Part shown: piece after piece, positions 37,898 to 47,146 of the stretch
Numbering within the stretch: position 1 is the stretch's first letter
How the letters are laid out: each line of letters opens with the position of its first letter
Source of the DNA: Candidatus Saccharibacteria bacterium UBA3218
GTDB taxonomy: Bacteria; Patescibacteriota; Saccharimonadia; Saccharimonadales; Saccharimonadaceae
Direction: 5' to 3'
Assembly: GCA_002363125.1 (NCBI GenBank)
Contig: DEWE01000009.1
Span: 4,382-68,381, forward strand
DNA: 64,000 bases
Translations under genes and position numbers: made by a program
The notes under the pieces: generated by a model
What the model was told of the DNA's origin: nothing
The model's database searches: none
What the model saw: the letters and a program-made list of their open reading frames with translations, nothing else

Positions 37898-39004
37898 ATG
37901 TCTAAAAGAATTGAGACAGATTTACAGACGTTTATTAAATTTTGGTTAGTGCCGCTAGGCATTGCTGCTCTTATATTTATTCTGTATAAAGCGCTGACTG
38001 GCTTAATTATTATCGGCGGGGCGATCTTCTTGGCTTTGGCATTGAAACCGCTAGTCAGAAAAGTGAATGATTTCTTTGTTAAGCATTTTGGAAACGATAA
38101 AAAACACCAGACATTATCGGCAGTTTTTGCTTACTTAATCGTTGTCTTTGTACTTGGCGCTATCGTCGCAATTGTTGGTCCAGTAGTAGTAAACGAAACA
38201 GCTAAATTCGTCCAACATTTTCCAGAAACCTTCGAAAATACTTTTGGCGGTTGGGAAGGAATCAATAATTTTGGTAAAAATATCGGCATAGAAAACCTTG
38301 GTGGAGAAATCTCTGGATCGTTGAGTGAATTATCTAACAAATTACTTGGTCTACTTGGCAACAATCTCGTTTCTAGCGTGAGTGGGGTAGCAGACGTAAT
38401 TACAAAGATTGTACTAGTTTTAGTTTTAACATTGCTGTTCCTACTAGAAGGCCCTGCAATGATGGCTAGTTTCTGGAAAAATATGAGTGAGGGAGAAGAG
38501 GATAAAAGAAGTATAAGGGTGGCAAAGAGAATAGTTTCCAGAATGATGGATGTAGTATCCACCTACGTATCAAGGCAAGTAATTGTAGCAATGATCGATG
38601 GCTTTGCGAGTGGCCTGATAGTATTTTGTCTATCTTTGTTCTTAAATATATCCACGACTTTAGCAGTTCCAATGGGTATGATTACTATGTTGTTCTACTT
38701 AATCCCAATGTTTGGTCAATTTATAGGTGGCACATTAGTGACTTTGATATTGCTATTTTCAAGTCCAATTGCGGCGGCAATTTTTGCCATAATATATATA
38801 ATTTATGCACAAATCGAAAACAACATTATTGCGCCAAAAATCCAAGGCAACGCATTAAATCTTCAGCCAGTCGTGATACTTTCTGCAATCGTAATTGGTA
38901 TGTATATGTTTGGTTTACTTGGTGCAATCATCGCAATACCAATAGCTGGATGTATCCGCGTACTCATCGATGAATATCCAAATATAAAAGCTGCTAGAAA
39001 ATAA
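37898..39004 (+). CDS. AI-2E family transporter (YdiK/PerM-like)
   Basis: A 368-aa protein with about eight TM helices, an amphipathic region near residues 95-145 and the family block QFIGGTLVTLILLFSSPIAAAIFAIIYIIYAQIENNIIAPKIQGNALNLQPVVILSAIVIGMYMFGLLGAIIAIPIAGCIRVL in the last third. Members export small molecules or act as ion antiporters. GGAGG precedes the ATG. The next gene starts at the base after its stop, and the following one overlaps, making a three-gene envelope operon. Confidence 0.85.
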   Translation: MSKRIETDLQTFIKFWLVPLGIAALIFILYKALTGLIIIGGAIFLALALKPLVRKVNDFFVKHFGNDKKHQTLSAVFAYLIVVFVLGAIVAIVGPVVVNETAKFVQHFPETFENTFGGWEGINNFGKNIGIENLGGEISGSLSELSNKLLGLLGNNLVSSVSGVADVITKIVLVLVLTLLFLLEGPAMMASFWKNMSEGEEDKRSIRVAKRIVSRMMDVVSTYVSRQVIVAMIDGFASGLIVFCLSLFLNISTTLAVPMGMITMLFYLIPMFGQFIGGTLVTLILLFSSPIAAAIFAIIYIIYAQIENNIIAPKIQGNALNLQPVVILSAIVIGMYMFGLLGAIIAIPIAGCIRVLIDEYPNIKAARK

Positions 39005-40087
39005 ATGTCACAAGAAAAACTCAAAGAAAGGCGAGACAGCTCTGCCAATAAGAAAAAACGTAAAATAATATTAATAATATTATTTATATTGTTGAATATA
39101 GGCGTAATTGCGGCTACTGCTGTTTCGGAATTCGGCAATTCAAAAAATGCCGCAGAATTAAGGGAAGTGAAAATTTCTTGGTGGTTATTAATACCGGCTA
39201 TTTTATGTTTTGTTATTGCGATCACAGTAGAAATTTCAAAATATGCCTTAATGATCAGGGAATTATCATCAAAAAAAGCTTTTAAAAATAATAATGGCTG
39301 GAAAGTAGCACGACGCACGGTTTTACTTGGTCGGTACTACGATAATATTACTCCAGCCTCCGTAGGCGGTCAGCCATTCCAGATTTACTACATGCGGAAA
39401 AATAGTGGTTTACCAGCTGGAGATTCGACTTCAATACCAATGTTTGGTATGATCTCGATCCAAATTGCATTCATAATTATAGCTGTAATTTGTTTCTTGT
39501 TTGGTGGTGTAACTAGCGATTATCCAGCGCTCATTATTACCGCATGGATAGGTTTACTCTTTTACGCATTTTGGCCAGTTATGGTGGCTGGTATAAGTTT
39601 CTTTCCGAAAACTACAATTGGTTTCATTAAATGGATTGTAAAAGTTTTGGCGAAAATAAAAATCGTTAAAAACCGTGAGAAAGCTTTAGAAAAAGTGGAG
39701 AGCGAAGTATGGGAATATGCGAATTCAGTAAAAATGATTCTAAAGTCCCGTGGTTTATTCTTAAAAACCATATTATTGTCTTTGATCTTTAACTCACTTA
39801 TCGCTTCAATTCCGTTTTTTGTTTTAACGGCTTTTGGCGGCGATGTTAATTTCTGGTCGTGTTTTGGCACAACCATTGCCGTAATGAGCGCAATATATTT
39901 TATTCCAACTCCTGGTAATGCTGGAGCAGCGGAAGGAACATTCTTCTTAGTATTCTCAGCTTTATCATCTGGGTATGTGTTTTGGGCAATGTTAATATGG
40001 CGATTCTTCTCATATTATATATATATAATAATGGGGCCAATTATATATTTCTTTATGCACCTTGAAAAAAAGCGAGAAAAACAATGA
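39005..40087 (+). CDS. Flippase-like membrane protein (LPG synthase TM / UPF0104 family)
   Basis: A 360-aa protein with about eight TM helices. Family motifs: RRTVLLGRYYDNITPASVGGQPFQIYYMRKNSGLPAG near residues 100-138 and FIPTPGNAGAAEGTFFLVFSAL near 298-320. The group contains the flippase part of MprF and other predicted lipid or lipid-linked transporters. No lysyl-transferase domain is present. The next gene overlaps its stop (ATGA). Confidence 0.82.
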   Translation: MSQEKLKERRDSSANKKKRKIILIILFILLNIGVIAATAVSEFGNSKNAAELREVKISWWLLIPAILCFVIAITVEISKYALMIRELSSKKAFKNNNGWKVARRTVLLGRYYDNITPASVGGQPFQIYYMRKNSGLPAGDSTSIPMFGMISIQIAFIIIAVICFLFGGVTSDYPALIITAWIGLLFYAFWPVMVAGISFFPKTTIGFIKWIVKVLAKIKIVKNREKALEKVESEVWEYANSVKMILKSRGLFLKTILLSLIFNSLIASIPFFVLTAFGGDVNFWSCFGTTIAVMSAIYFIPTPGNAGAAEGTFFLVFSALSSGYVFWAMLIWRFFSYYIYIIMGPIIYFFMHLEKKREKQ

Positions 40088-41010
40088 AAAAAATACGCGA
40101 TCTAAGCAAGAAACAGAAGATTATATTTCTGGTAACTCTTAGTGTGATTGGGATAATTGTAATTGCAATTTTGACCTGCATATTATTTTTTATATTCACA
40201 GCCAAACAAAATGAATATAGCACTGAGTTGATGGAGGACGACAATATAATAGAAGAAAATAACAAAATCGAAGAAGATATTATGAACCAAGAAAAGATAA
40301 CCTCAGAAGATTCAGAACCAGAAGAGGAAAATGAAATAATCACCAACGCGCCTTCTGAAAACTGCACTATAAAGTTTGGAAAATTAATGCTGATAAATCC
40401 AAATTTTACTGTGGATAATGATTTTATCTATTCGAGACGAGGAGAGCTCGTGAGTATTTCGGAATTATATGGTATAGAAGAAGGAAACCCATATAACGGG
40501 GATAATTTACTTGACCCAGAGGCGGCAACACATATTAATGATATGGTAAGAGCATACGAGACAGACTATCCAGGACATACACTGGAAACAAGATCCTGTT
40601 TTCGTGCTGTCGGCACGAAATGTGGTAGGCTTTGTGCGGCAACCGGAGCCAGCGATCATCATACTGGATTGACTTGCGATCTGATCGACCCAGTTTATGG
40701 AACTAGCCTTGATACTGATTATTATAACCAACATATAGAGTGGCAGTGGCTTAAAGCAAATTCCTATAAATATGGCTTCATCGATAGATTCCCGGAAGCC
40801 TGGGCTGGCGGTCCGATGAGCGAGCCACTCAATGTAGATGAAAACGGCTCTACTGGGTTATACGAAACTTGGCACTATCGTTATGTGGGAATTTCTGCAG
40901 CTACCGATATAGCGACCGGTAAATATAATAATGGAGAATATGACTCCTTGGAGCATTATTTAAAAGCACACGGTTTAGTAAACGATCTAAAAAACGGTAC
41001 TTGTGAGTAA
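40084..41010 (+). CDS. VanY-type D-alanyl-D-alanine carboxypeptidase
   Basis: A 308-aa protein with an N-terminal TM (IIFLVTLSVIGIIVIAILTCILFF), an acidic linker of about 50 residues, then a peptidase M15/VanY domain. Zinc ligands: SDHHTGLTCDLID near 200-212 (His and Asp) and ETWHYRYVG near 262 (His), with DRFPEAWAG before it. Extra cysteines (SCFRAVGTKCGRLCAA) probably form disulfides. It trims peptidoglycan stem peptides outside the membrane, either its own or those of a partner cell. Confidence 0.85.
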   Translation: MKKIRDLSKKQKIIFLVTLSVIGIIVIAILTCILFFIFTAKQNEYSTELMEDDNIIEENNKIEEDIMNQEKITSEDSEPEEENEIITNAPSENCTIKFGKLMLINPNFTVDNDFIYSRRGELVSISELYGIEEGNPYNGDNLLDPEAATHINDMVRAYETDYPGHTLETRSCFRAVGTKCGRLCAATGASDHHTGLTCDLIDPVYGTSLDTDYYNQHIEWQWLKANSYKYGFIDRFPEAWAGGPMSEPLNVDENGSTGLYETWHYRYVGISAATDIATGKYNNGEYDSLEHYLKAHGLVNDLKNGTCE

Positions 41011-41034
41011 TGTTATAATATATGGTAGCAAAAT

Positions 41035-42786
41035 ATGTTTAGATTGTTTAAATTCTTAAAACCTTATTGGTGGATGGTTGTAATACTGATTATTGCAACT
41101 GGCGGTCAGGTTTTTGCTACTTTGCAACTTCCAGCACTTATGGCTGACATAATTAATAACGGCATAGTTACCGAAAATACTGACTATATTTGGCAAACTG
41201 GTTTATCAATGATACTTATCGCATTAGCCTCTGCTGCCTGTTCGCTGCTTGCAAGTTTTATGTCCGCAAAAGTCGGGGCAAATTTTGCGCGAGATGTCAG
41301 AAAAGCTATCTATGAAAAAACTTTAAGTTTGAATATTGTAGATATAAAAAACTACAGCACAGCTTCGCTCATTAACCGCACCACAAATGATGTAAACCAA
41401 GTGCAGGAAGTTACAATGATGATGTTGTCAGTGATGTTGCTCGCGCCAATGTTCTGTATTATTTCGCTCATCATGGCCTTCCGTACGGCTCCGGACATGA
41501 CTTGGATCATTGCAGTGGGGATCGTTGCGATAATGACTTCCGTAATAATTATAATGTCGTTAGTCTTACCAAAATTTAAAATCTTTCAAAAGTTAATTGA
41601 CAAAATTACACTACTTACGCGCGAAAATTTAACTGGTCTTCGCGTGATTCGGGCTTTTAATAATGAAGGTTTAGAAAAAAGAAAATTTGAGAAAACCAAT
41701 GACGAGCTGACAAAACTATCAATTTTCTTAGACAAAATCTTGAAATTGGAAGGTCCATTAGTAAATATAATATTTAATGGCCTAACTTTATTATGTTCTT
41801 ATATTGGTATCTCACTTCTGAATAAGGATTTTTCTTATCTTGGTAATATGTCTGCGTTTGCACAATATGTAACTTTCGTAATGATGTCGTTCTTGATGAT
41901 GTCGATAATGTTTGTAATGTTGCCACGTGCGAATGTTTGCGCTGGAAGGATTAACGAAGTTCTCAAAATTAATTCAAAGATTAAATGGCAATCCCAAACC
42001 AAAGGCGTACCAGACAAAGTTGCTTCTGTAGAGTTTCGCAAGGTGGATTTTCGGTATCCTGGAGCAGAGGAGAAAGTGCTCGACAATATTAGTTTTACGG
42101 CTAAAGTTGGCGAGTCAACGGCATTTATCGGTTCCACTGGTTCCGGTAAATCCACTTTGATAAATTTAATACCTAGATTCTATGAGGCTACAAGTGGAGA
42201 TATCCTAATCAACGGCATCAACATTAAAGACTACTCAAAAGATGACTTGATGCAGAAGATTGGTTTAGTACCACAACGAGGTGTATTATTTGCTGGTACA
42301 GTAAAATCCAATATTATGTTTGGCGCACCGAACGCAACAGACGAGCAAGTGAAAAAAGCGGCAGAAATTGCACAGGCTGCGAATTTTATTGAAAAATTAC
42401 CTGGCGGATATAATGCGCATATCTCCCAGGGTGGCACGAATGTTTCTGGTGGTCAAAAGCAGAGGCTAAGCATTGCAAGAGCAATTTGTAAAAATCCAGA
42501 TATTTTTATATTTGATGATTCTTTTTCTGCGCTCGATATGAAAACTGATGCGAAACTTCGCGCGGCATTAAAGCCAATCACGGATGATATGGTGGTTTTG
42601 ATTGTAGCTCAAAGAATCAACACAATAAAAGATGCTGATCAAATCATAGTACTTGATAATGGTAAAATTGTTGGCAAGGGAAAACATAAAGAATTATTGG
42701 CAAAGTGTAAAACTTACCAGGAAATCGTTAAATCTCAATTGTCCGACAAAGAATTTGCAAAAGAAATGAGGTCTGTGAATGCGTAA
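41035..42786 (+). CDS. ABC exporter half (degenerate ATPase site partner)
   Basis: A 583-aa protein: six-TM exporter domain (residues about 1-315) then an ATPase with Walker A GSTGSGKST near 365, signature NVSGGQKQR near 467 and Walker B IFIFDDSFSALD near 490. The catalytic Glu after Walker B is replaced by Asp-Ser, as in the degenerate subunit of heterodimeric exporters such as BmrC or TM287. Its stop overlaps the partner gene by 8 bp. TATAAT at 41014-41019 leaves a leader of about 9 nt. Confidence 0.9.
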   Translation: MFRLFKFLKPYWWMVVILIIATGGQVFATLQLPALMADIINNGIVTENTDYIWQTGLSMILIALASAACSLLASFMSAKVGANFARDVRKAIYEKTLSLNIVDIKNYSTASLINRTTNDVNQVQEVTMMMLSVMLLAPMFCIISLIMAFRTAPDMTWIIAVGIVAIMTSVIIIMSLVLPKFKIFQKLIDKITLLTRENLTGLRVIRAFNNEGLEKRKFEKTNDELTKLSIFLDKILKLEGPLVNIIFNGLTLLCSYIGISLLNKDFSYLGNMSAFAQYVTFVMMSFLMMSIMFVMLPRANVCAGRINEVLKINSKIKWQSQTKGVPDKVASVEFRKVDFRYPGAEEKVLDNISFTAKVGESTAFIGSTGSGKSTLINLIPRFYEATSGDILINGINIKDYSKDDLMQKIGLVPQRGVLFAGTVKSNIMFGAPNATDEQVKKAAEIAQAANFIEKLPGGYNAHISQGGTNVSGGQKQRLSIARAICKNPDIFIFDDSFSALDMKTDAKLRAALKPITDDMVVLIVAQRINTIKDADQIIVLDNGKIVGKGKHKELLAKCKTYQEIVKSQLSDKEFAKEMRSVNA

Positions 42787-44554
42787 AGAAAATAAAAAAG
42801 GACGTAGTACTGGTAAAGTAATAAAATCTTTTGCAAGATTTTTGATTTCAATAAAAAAATATCGTTTCTGGATAATGCTATCTATTATTTTGGCTATCGG
42901 CTCTGCGGTACTTGGCATTTTTATTCCAAAAATTCTTGGCGATATGACAAATATAGCCATAGATACTTATCCGAATATAGATTTTGATGCAATCATTAGT
43001 AAGGTATGGTTGGTTGTGGGGCTGTTTGTAGGTTCAGCAACATTGAACTACGCACAGGCATATATTCTGACAGTTGTGTCGGCAAAATATACGAGAGAGT
43101 TGCGCAACCAAATTATAGACAAAATTTCACGTTTACCTATTGCATATTTTGATAGAAATAAATACGGCGATACTTTATCGAGAATGACAAACGATATAGA
43201 CGTAATGACTACGTCGTTGTCGCAAGAAGTGACTGATGTGTCACTTAGTCTATCGATCTTGGTGGGCGTGACTATCATAATGTTAACGATCAGCGTGCCA
43301 TTATCATTAGTCTCGTTTGTGGTTGTGCCAATATCTGTGTTGGTAGTTGGTAAAATTATGGGGCATGCACAAAAATATTTTGTTGAACGCCAAAATACCT
43401 TAGGTGCACTAAATAGTATTATTGAAGAAGATTATGCCGGACAAAATATTATTAAGTCAAACTCACATGAAAATATTTCCATAGAAAGCTTTAATGACAC
43501 GAACTTTAAACTTGGCAAAATTACGATGAAGGCACAATTTTTATCAACTCTTTCAATGCCAGTAACTCATATATTTACTAATCTGGGCTACATAGCTGTA
43601 GTAATACTAGGTGGAATTTTTGCAATACAAGGAAAGTTAACTATTGGCGCATTGCAGGCTTTTATTCAATACGTATCGCGTTTTAATCGTCCAATTACAG
43701 AAATTGCTTCAACTACTTCCACGATGCAGAGTCTACTGGCATCTAGCGAGAGGATATTTGAATTCTTGAATGAACCAGAAGAAGAGCCGGATCCGGAACC
43801 AGCTAAAACTATTGAAAAAATTAAAGGTGAAGTAGAATTTCATAATGTCAATTTCGGATACTTTGAGGACAAACCAATAATTAAGAATTTTTCAGTAAAA
43901 GTTAAGCCCGGTATGAATGTGGCTATAGTCGGACCAACTGGTGCTGGTAAAACTACTTTGATTAATCTATTAATGAGATTTTATGATCCTACTTCTGGAT
44001 ATATAACTATAGACGGTGTGCCGACCAAGGAAATGAAGCGCGCGGATGTACGAAAATTATTCGGTATGGTGCTTCAGGATACCTGGTTATTTAACGGAAC
44101 AGTGGAAGAAAATTTGCGTTATGGCAATCAGTCTGCAACGCTAGGAGATATCATGCGCGCCACAAAAGCAAGCAATGTGTACCACGTGATTGAAGCTTTG
44201 CCAAAAACTTATCACTCGGAAATTTCAGAAGATTCTGATAATATTTCGGCTGGGGAAAAACAATTAATCACTATTGCTAGGGCTATGGTGGCGAATCCGC
44301 CAATGATGATACTTGATGAGGCAACATCAAACGTAGACACTCGCACAGAGCAACTCATTCAAGATTCGTTTGAAAAATTGACTCACGGAAGAACTTCCTT
44401 CGTAATTGCGCACAGATTGTCCACGATTCGCAATTCGGATCTAATCTTGGTGGTGCGTGATGGAAATATAGTAGAGCAAGGGAACCATGAAGAATTACTA
44501 AAAGCCGGTGGGTTCTATGCGGAATTATACAATTCGCAATTTTCGGATAATTAA
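42779..44554 (+). CDS. ABC exporter half (catalytically canonical partner)
   Basis: A 591-aa protein: six-TM domain (about 35-330), Walker A GPTGAGKTT near residue 384, Q-loop GMVLQDTWLFNGTVEENL, Walker B MMILDEATSNVD near 507 with the catalytic Glu, and H-switch IAHRLST. Its signature motif NISAGEKQL has Ala in place of the first Gly, which with the partner's degenerate site fits a heterodimeric multidrug or lipid exporter. The bidirectional terminator 44560-44623 follows. Confidence 0.9.
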   Translation: MRKENKKGRSTGKVIKSFARFLISIKKYRFWIMLSIILAIGSAVLGIFIPKILGDMTNIAIDTYPNIDFDAIISKVWLVVGLFVGSATLNYAQAYILTVVSAKYTRELRNQIIDKISRLPIAYFDRNKYGDTLSRMTNDIDVMTTSLSQEVTDVSLSLSILVGVTIIMLTISVPLSLVSFVVVPISVLVVGKIMGHAQKYFVERQNTLGALNSIIEEDYAGQNIIKSNSHENISIESFNDTNFKLGKITMKAQFLSTLSMPVTHIFTNLGYIAVVILGGIFAIQGKLTIGALQAFIQYVSRFNRPITEIASTTSTMQSLLASSERIFEFLNEPEEEPDPEPAKTIEKIKGEVEFHNVNFGYFEDKPIIKNFSVKVKPGMNVAIVGPTGAGKTTLINLLMRFYDPTSGYITIDGVPTKEMKRADVRKLFGMVLQDTWLFNGTVEENLRYGNQSATLGDIMRATKASNVYHVIEALPKTYHSEISEDSDNISAGEKQLITIARAMVANPPMMILDEATSNVDTRTEQLIQDSFEKLTHGRTSFVIAHRLSTIRNSDLILVVRDGNIVEQGNHEELLKAGGFYAELYNSQFSDN

Positions 44555-44559
44555 ATAAT

Positions 44560-44623
44560 TACAATAAACCTTACTATTAATCCGTATTGAGCGAAACACG
44601 AATTAATAGTAGGGTTTATTGTA
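44560..44623. terminator. Long bidirectional terminator between the ABC exporter and tmk
   Basis: Arms at 44560-44581 and 44602-44623 pair over 22 bp with one G-U, around a 20-nt loop. A T-run follows on the plus side (44627-44633); the minus side continues into AATTATTTAATT. The right arm contains the end of tmk, so its last codons are part of the hairpin. The 20-nt loop contains CCGTATT, slightly similar to the IPE core. Confidence 0.8.
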
Positions 44624-45218
44624 GTTCTTTTTTTATTTCTTCAAAAATTTCTTCAATAGTTCCAGAAGCATCAATAATTTTTAGGTTGAATTCTTTGGCG
44701 ATTTTTGGGTAGGCAGAATTGACTTTTTGTTGGAACTCACTAGGCTTAGCTTCAAAGGTTTCCATGGCTTTGCCGCGACCTTTTTGGCGCTCTAAACGAA
44801 CTTCGTCAGACACTGTAAGTATGAACCCAAAATCTGGGTCGAAATACTTTTCTGGTAAAAGGTCTTTTGTTAATCGAATAATTTTACTGCGTGATACGCC
44901 TTCTCCGTAACCCTGGTAGGCCAAAGTAGACCAATAATTGCGGGCGGAAATCACTACACCACCTCGTTTCAATACTGGCTCGGCGATTTTTTTCCATAGC
45001 TCTACCCGGGCCGCTGTGAACAATAATACATTCGTGAGTGGCTCTAGGTCGTATCCACGCACTAAAATCATATCATGCAGGTCATGGGCCTGAGGAATGT
45101 CACCATCTGGTTCGTCCATCACTACGACTTCTTTGTTCTGCTTTTTGAAATATTCTTCTAGAAGGCGGGCTTGAGTAGATTTGCCAGTACCATCTTGGCC
45201 TTCAATGACGATATACAT
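44616..45218 (-). CDS. tmk: Thymidylate kinase
   Basis: A 200-aa protein of normal length. P-loop IEGQDGTGKSTQARLLEEYF near residue 5, DEPDG near 36 (DRY/DRX-type Asp region), LLFTAARVELWKKIAEPVLKRGGVVISARNYWSTLAYQGYG near 65-105, and lid region RLERQKGRGKAMETFE near 144. It phosphorylates dTMP to dTDP. It begins at the base after the tdk stop, so tdk-tmk forms a thymidine salvage operon. Confidence 0.93.
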   Translation of the reverse strand: MYIVIEGQDGTGKSTQARLLEEYFKKQNKEVVVMDEPDGDIPQAHDLHDMILVRGYDLEPLTNVLLFTAARVELWKKIAEPVLKRGGVVISARNYWSTLAYQGYGEGVSRSKIIRLTKDLLPEKYFDPDFGFILTVSDEVRLERQKGRGKAMETFEAKPSEFQQKVNSAYPKIAKEFNLKIIDASGTIEEIFEEIKKELQ

Positions 45219-45803
45219 TTATCTTTCCTCCAAATATTTTTCATAGCAAGCAGGGCAAAGTGCACGATATTCAACTTTGCTGGTGCCATCGATTAAAATG
45301 TCTGGGCCATCAGCCACTAATTTACCGTTTAAAAACCTGGCATTATAAGTAGCTTTGTGGCCACATTCGCAAATAGTCTTAATCTCTTCTATATTGTGAG
45401 CGATCTGGAGCAGCCTGGTGGCGCCCTCAAAACCGCCATCCTCACGACGGAAGTTGAGCCTTAAACCATAAGCCATCACTGGAATGCCGAGCTTAATAGT
45501 GATTAGCATCAACTCGTCCGCTTGTTTTGGAGTTAAAAATTGAGCCTCGTCAACCAATACACAATTCACATCTTTATATTCGTCGGAAATTTTCTGAAAT
45601 AAATCTGTGTTTCGGTCGAAGCAAAAATCCGTTTCGCGCTCTGGCCCAATACGGGTTAAAAGCTTAGTGCCGTTTTTGGTATCGGTCGCTGGTTTGATTA
45701 CGCAAACTTTATGTCCACGCTCTTCATAATTAAAAGCAACTTGCAAGAGTTGCATCGTTTTACCACACCCCATTGCGCCGTATCTAAAATATAATTTAGC
45801 CAT
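45219..45803 (-). CDS. tdk: Thymidine kinase (type II)
   Basis: A 194-aa protein. P-loop YGAMGCGKTMQLLQVAFNYEERG near residue 8, VKPATD, Walker B CVLVDEAQFLTPKQADEL near 83-100 with catalytic Glu, lasso/zinc region ICECGHKATYNARFLNG near 144 and ALCPACYEKYLEE at the end. The first cysteine pair is C-x-C instead of C-x-x-C. It phosphorylates scavenged thymidine. TATAAT on the minus strand (45813-45818) ends 9 nt before the ATG. Confidence 0.93.
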   Translation of the reverse strand: MAKLYFRYGAMGCGKTMQLLQVAFNYEERGHKVCVIKPATDTKNGTKLLTRIGPERETDFCFDRNTDLFQKISDEYKDVNCVLVDEAQFLTPKQADELMLITIKLGIPVMAYGLRLNFRREDGGFEGATRLLQIAHNIEEIKTICECGHKATYNARFLNGKLVADGPDILIDGTSKVEYRALCPACYEKYLEER

Positions 45804-45805
45804 GC

Positions 45806-45818
45806 TATAATCATTATA
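45806..45818. promoter_or_regulatory. Overlapping divergent -10 boxes for tdk and ung
   Basis: The two start codons face away from each other with only 17 bp between them (45804-45820). TATAAT at 45806-45811 serves ung (9 nt to ATG 45821) and its complement ATTATA at 45813-45818 serves tdk (9 nt to ATG 45803). Each -35 region would lie in the other gene's coding sequence. Both mRNAs would be leaderless, and the two polymerases cannot bind at once. Confidence 0.75.
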
Positions 45819-45820
45819 AC

Positions 45821-46468
45821 ATGCACGAGAGTTGGAAGCCGTTTTTGAAATCAGAATTCGATAAACCGTATTTCAAAGAGTTGTCGGAGTTTTTGCATGC
45901 GGAGTACGAAACTAAAACAATTTTTCCTAAAAAATCTTTAGTGTTTTCGGCGTTTGCGACAGATTTGAATGAGGTGAAGGTGGTAATACTTGGACAAGAC
46001 CCTTATCACACTCCTGGAGCAGCAGAGGGCTTAGCTTTTTCGGTGCCAAATTCGCAACCGATTCCGCCATCATTAATTAATATATATAAAGAAATCGACG
46101 ATGATATCGGGCATCATAATAACAAAACTGGCAGTCTAAGGAATTGGCAAAAACAAGGAGTATTATTATTGAACACAGTCCTAACCGTGGAGGCTCATAA
46201 AGCTGGCTCGCACCGCGGTAAAGGTTGGGAAATTTTTACTACGGAAGTCATTAAATATTTAAACGAAGCCAGGCCGCATTTAGTTTTTATCTTGTGGGGT
46301 AGAGACGCAAGAAACAAAAAACCTTTAATCGATAGTAGCAAACACTTAATACTAGAATCTCCTCATCCGTCGCCATTGTCTGCTTATGCGGGATTTTTTG
46401 GTAGCAAACCATTTTCAAAATGTAATAAATTTTTAAAAGAAAACAATATGGAACCAATTGAATGGTAA
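45821..46468 (+). CDS. ung: Uracil-DNA glycosylase
   Basis: A 215-aa family 1 UDG. Motif A GQDPYHTPGAAEGLAFSVP near residue 58 with the catalytic Asp, uracil pocket VLLLNTVLTVEAHKAGSHRGKGWE near 112-135, and motif B SPHPSPLSAYAGFFGSKPFSKCN near 183 with the His and minor-groove Leu-region. It removes uracil from DNA. It is divergent from tdk and so linked to dUTP/dTTP balance. Confidence 0.95.
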   Translation: MHESWKPFLKSEFDKPYFKELSEFLHAEYETKTIFPKKSLVFSAFATDLNEVKVVILGQDPYHTPGAAEGLAFSVPNSQPIPPSLINIYKEIDDDIGHHNNKTGSLRNWQKQGVLLLNTVLTVEAHKAGSHRGKGWEIFTTEVIKYLNEARPHLVFILWGRDARNKKPLIDSSKHLILESPHPSPLSAYAGFFGSKPFSKCNKFLKENNMEPIEW

Positions 46469-46491
46469 TTCTGGGCAGGGTCTACCGGATC

Positions 46492-47040
46492 CTAAACCCA
46501 CTTTACTAATCTAGCATATTCTTCAGAATCTTTTGGATAAGAATCTAAGATATCCTCAATGTAAGTTTTGCCGTTTGATAAATTAAGAGTTTTAACTTGA
46601 GGCATAGATGCTAGCATACGTACCACGGCTTCGTCTGTATCAATGTTTGTCATAGATTTTTTGGGATCGGTGGAATGTGAATGAACGCGAAGTTCTTTGT
46701 AAACAAATCGCGTAATCCCAGCTTGAAGACAATACTTCAAACAATTATCACAAGTTGCAACGCGATTATAAATGGTGCAGCCATGTAAATCTTCGTGTGA
46801 AAACAAAATCGCATTCATTTCGGAATGAATCGCGAAATAATATTTCATTGGACGCTCGCTTAAAGTCATTTTAGACTCGTCGGCGCCTTGGATCATACCA
46901 TTATAACCAAGTGAAACTACACGCTTTTTGGGGTCCACAATTACACAACCCATTTTGGATGATGGGTCTTTGCTTTTAAGCGCAACCGTTTCGGCAATTT
47001 TCATGAAATACTCATCCCACTCGCGTTGTTTTTGCTCCAT
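46492..47040 (-). CDS. dCMP deaminase (ComEB-like)
   Basis: A 182-aa zinc deaminase. N-terminal helix WDEYFMKIAETVALKSKDPSSKMGCVIVDPKKRVVSLGYNG, catalytic HSEMNAILFSHEDLHGCTIY near residues 72-91 (His, Glu), and zinc cysteines in ATCDNCLKYCLQAGI near 95-109. It converts dCMP to dUMP, feeding dTMP synthesis. GGAGG before the ATG. Its tail (from about 130) is longer than in ComEB and lacks a known domain. Confidence 0.85.
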   Translation of the reverse strand: MEQKQREWDEYFMKIAETVALKSKDPSSKMGCVIVDPKKRVVSLGYNGMIQGADESKMTLSERPMKYYFAIHSEMNAILFSHEDLHGCTIYNRVATCDNCLKYCLQAGITRFVYKELRVHSHSTDPKKSMTNIDTDEAVVRMLASMPQVKTLNLSNGKTYIEDILDSYPKDSEEYARLVKWV

Positions 47041-47087
47041 AGTTCCTCCAATTTACCCCTATTATAGCATGAATTAAAAAGTGGGGG

Positions 47088-47117
47088 TTGAAATTTATAA
47101 CTATTCGTGACTATAAT
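47088..47117 (+). promoter_or_regulatory. Promoter of the cutinase-vWA gene
   Basis: TTGAAA (47088-47093), 18-bp spacer, TATAAT (47112-47117), with GGGGTTGAA and GTGACTATAAT in the same places as in the promoter at 37237-37266. GGGAG lies before ATG 47147. Confidence 0.7.
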
Positions 47118-47146
47118 CCCGCAATAAAATTTAATGGGAGAAATTT

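Noticed and set aside
40596..40640. Hairpin TTTCGTGC / GCACGAAA inside the VanY-type gene as another palindromic element
   Set aside because: The stem is only 8 bp with a 5-nt loop, there is no GC-rich core, and the encoded residues fit the peptidase domain.
44560..44623. The 22-bp hairpin between the ABC exporter and tmk as a full IPE copy
   Set aside because: Its 20-nt loop has no shared core beyond CCGTATT; an ordinary bidirectional terminator explains it.
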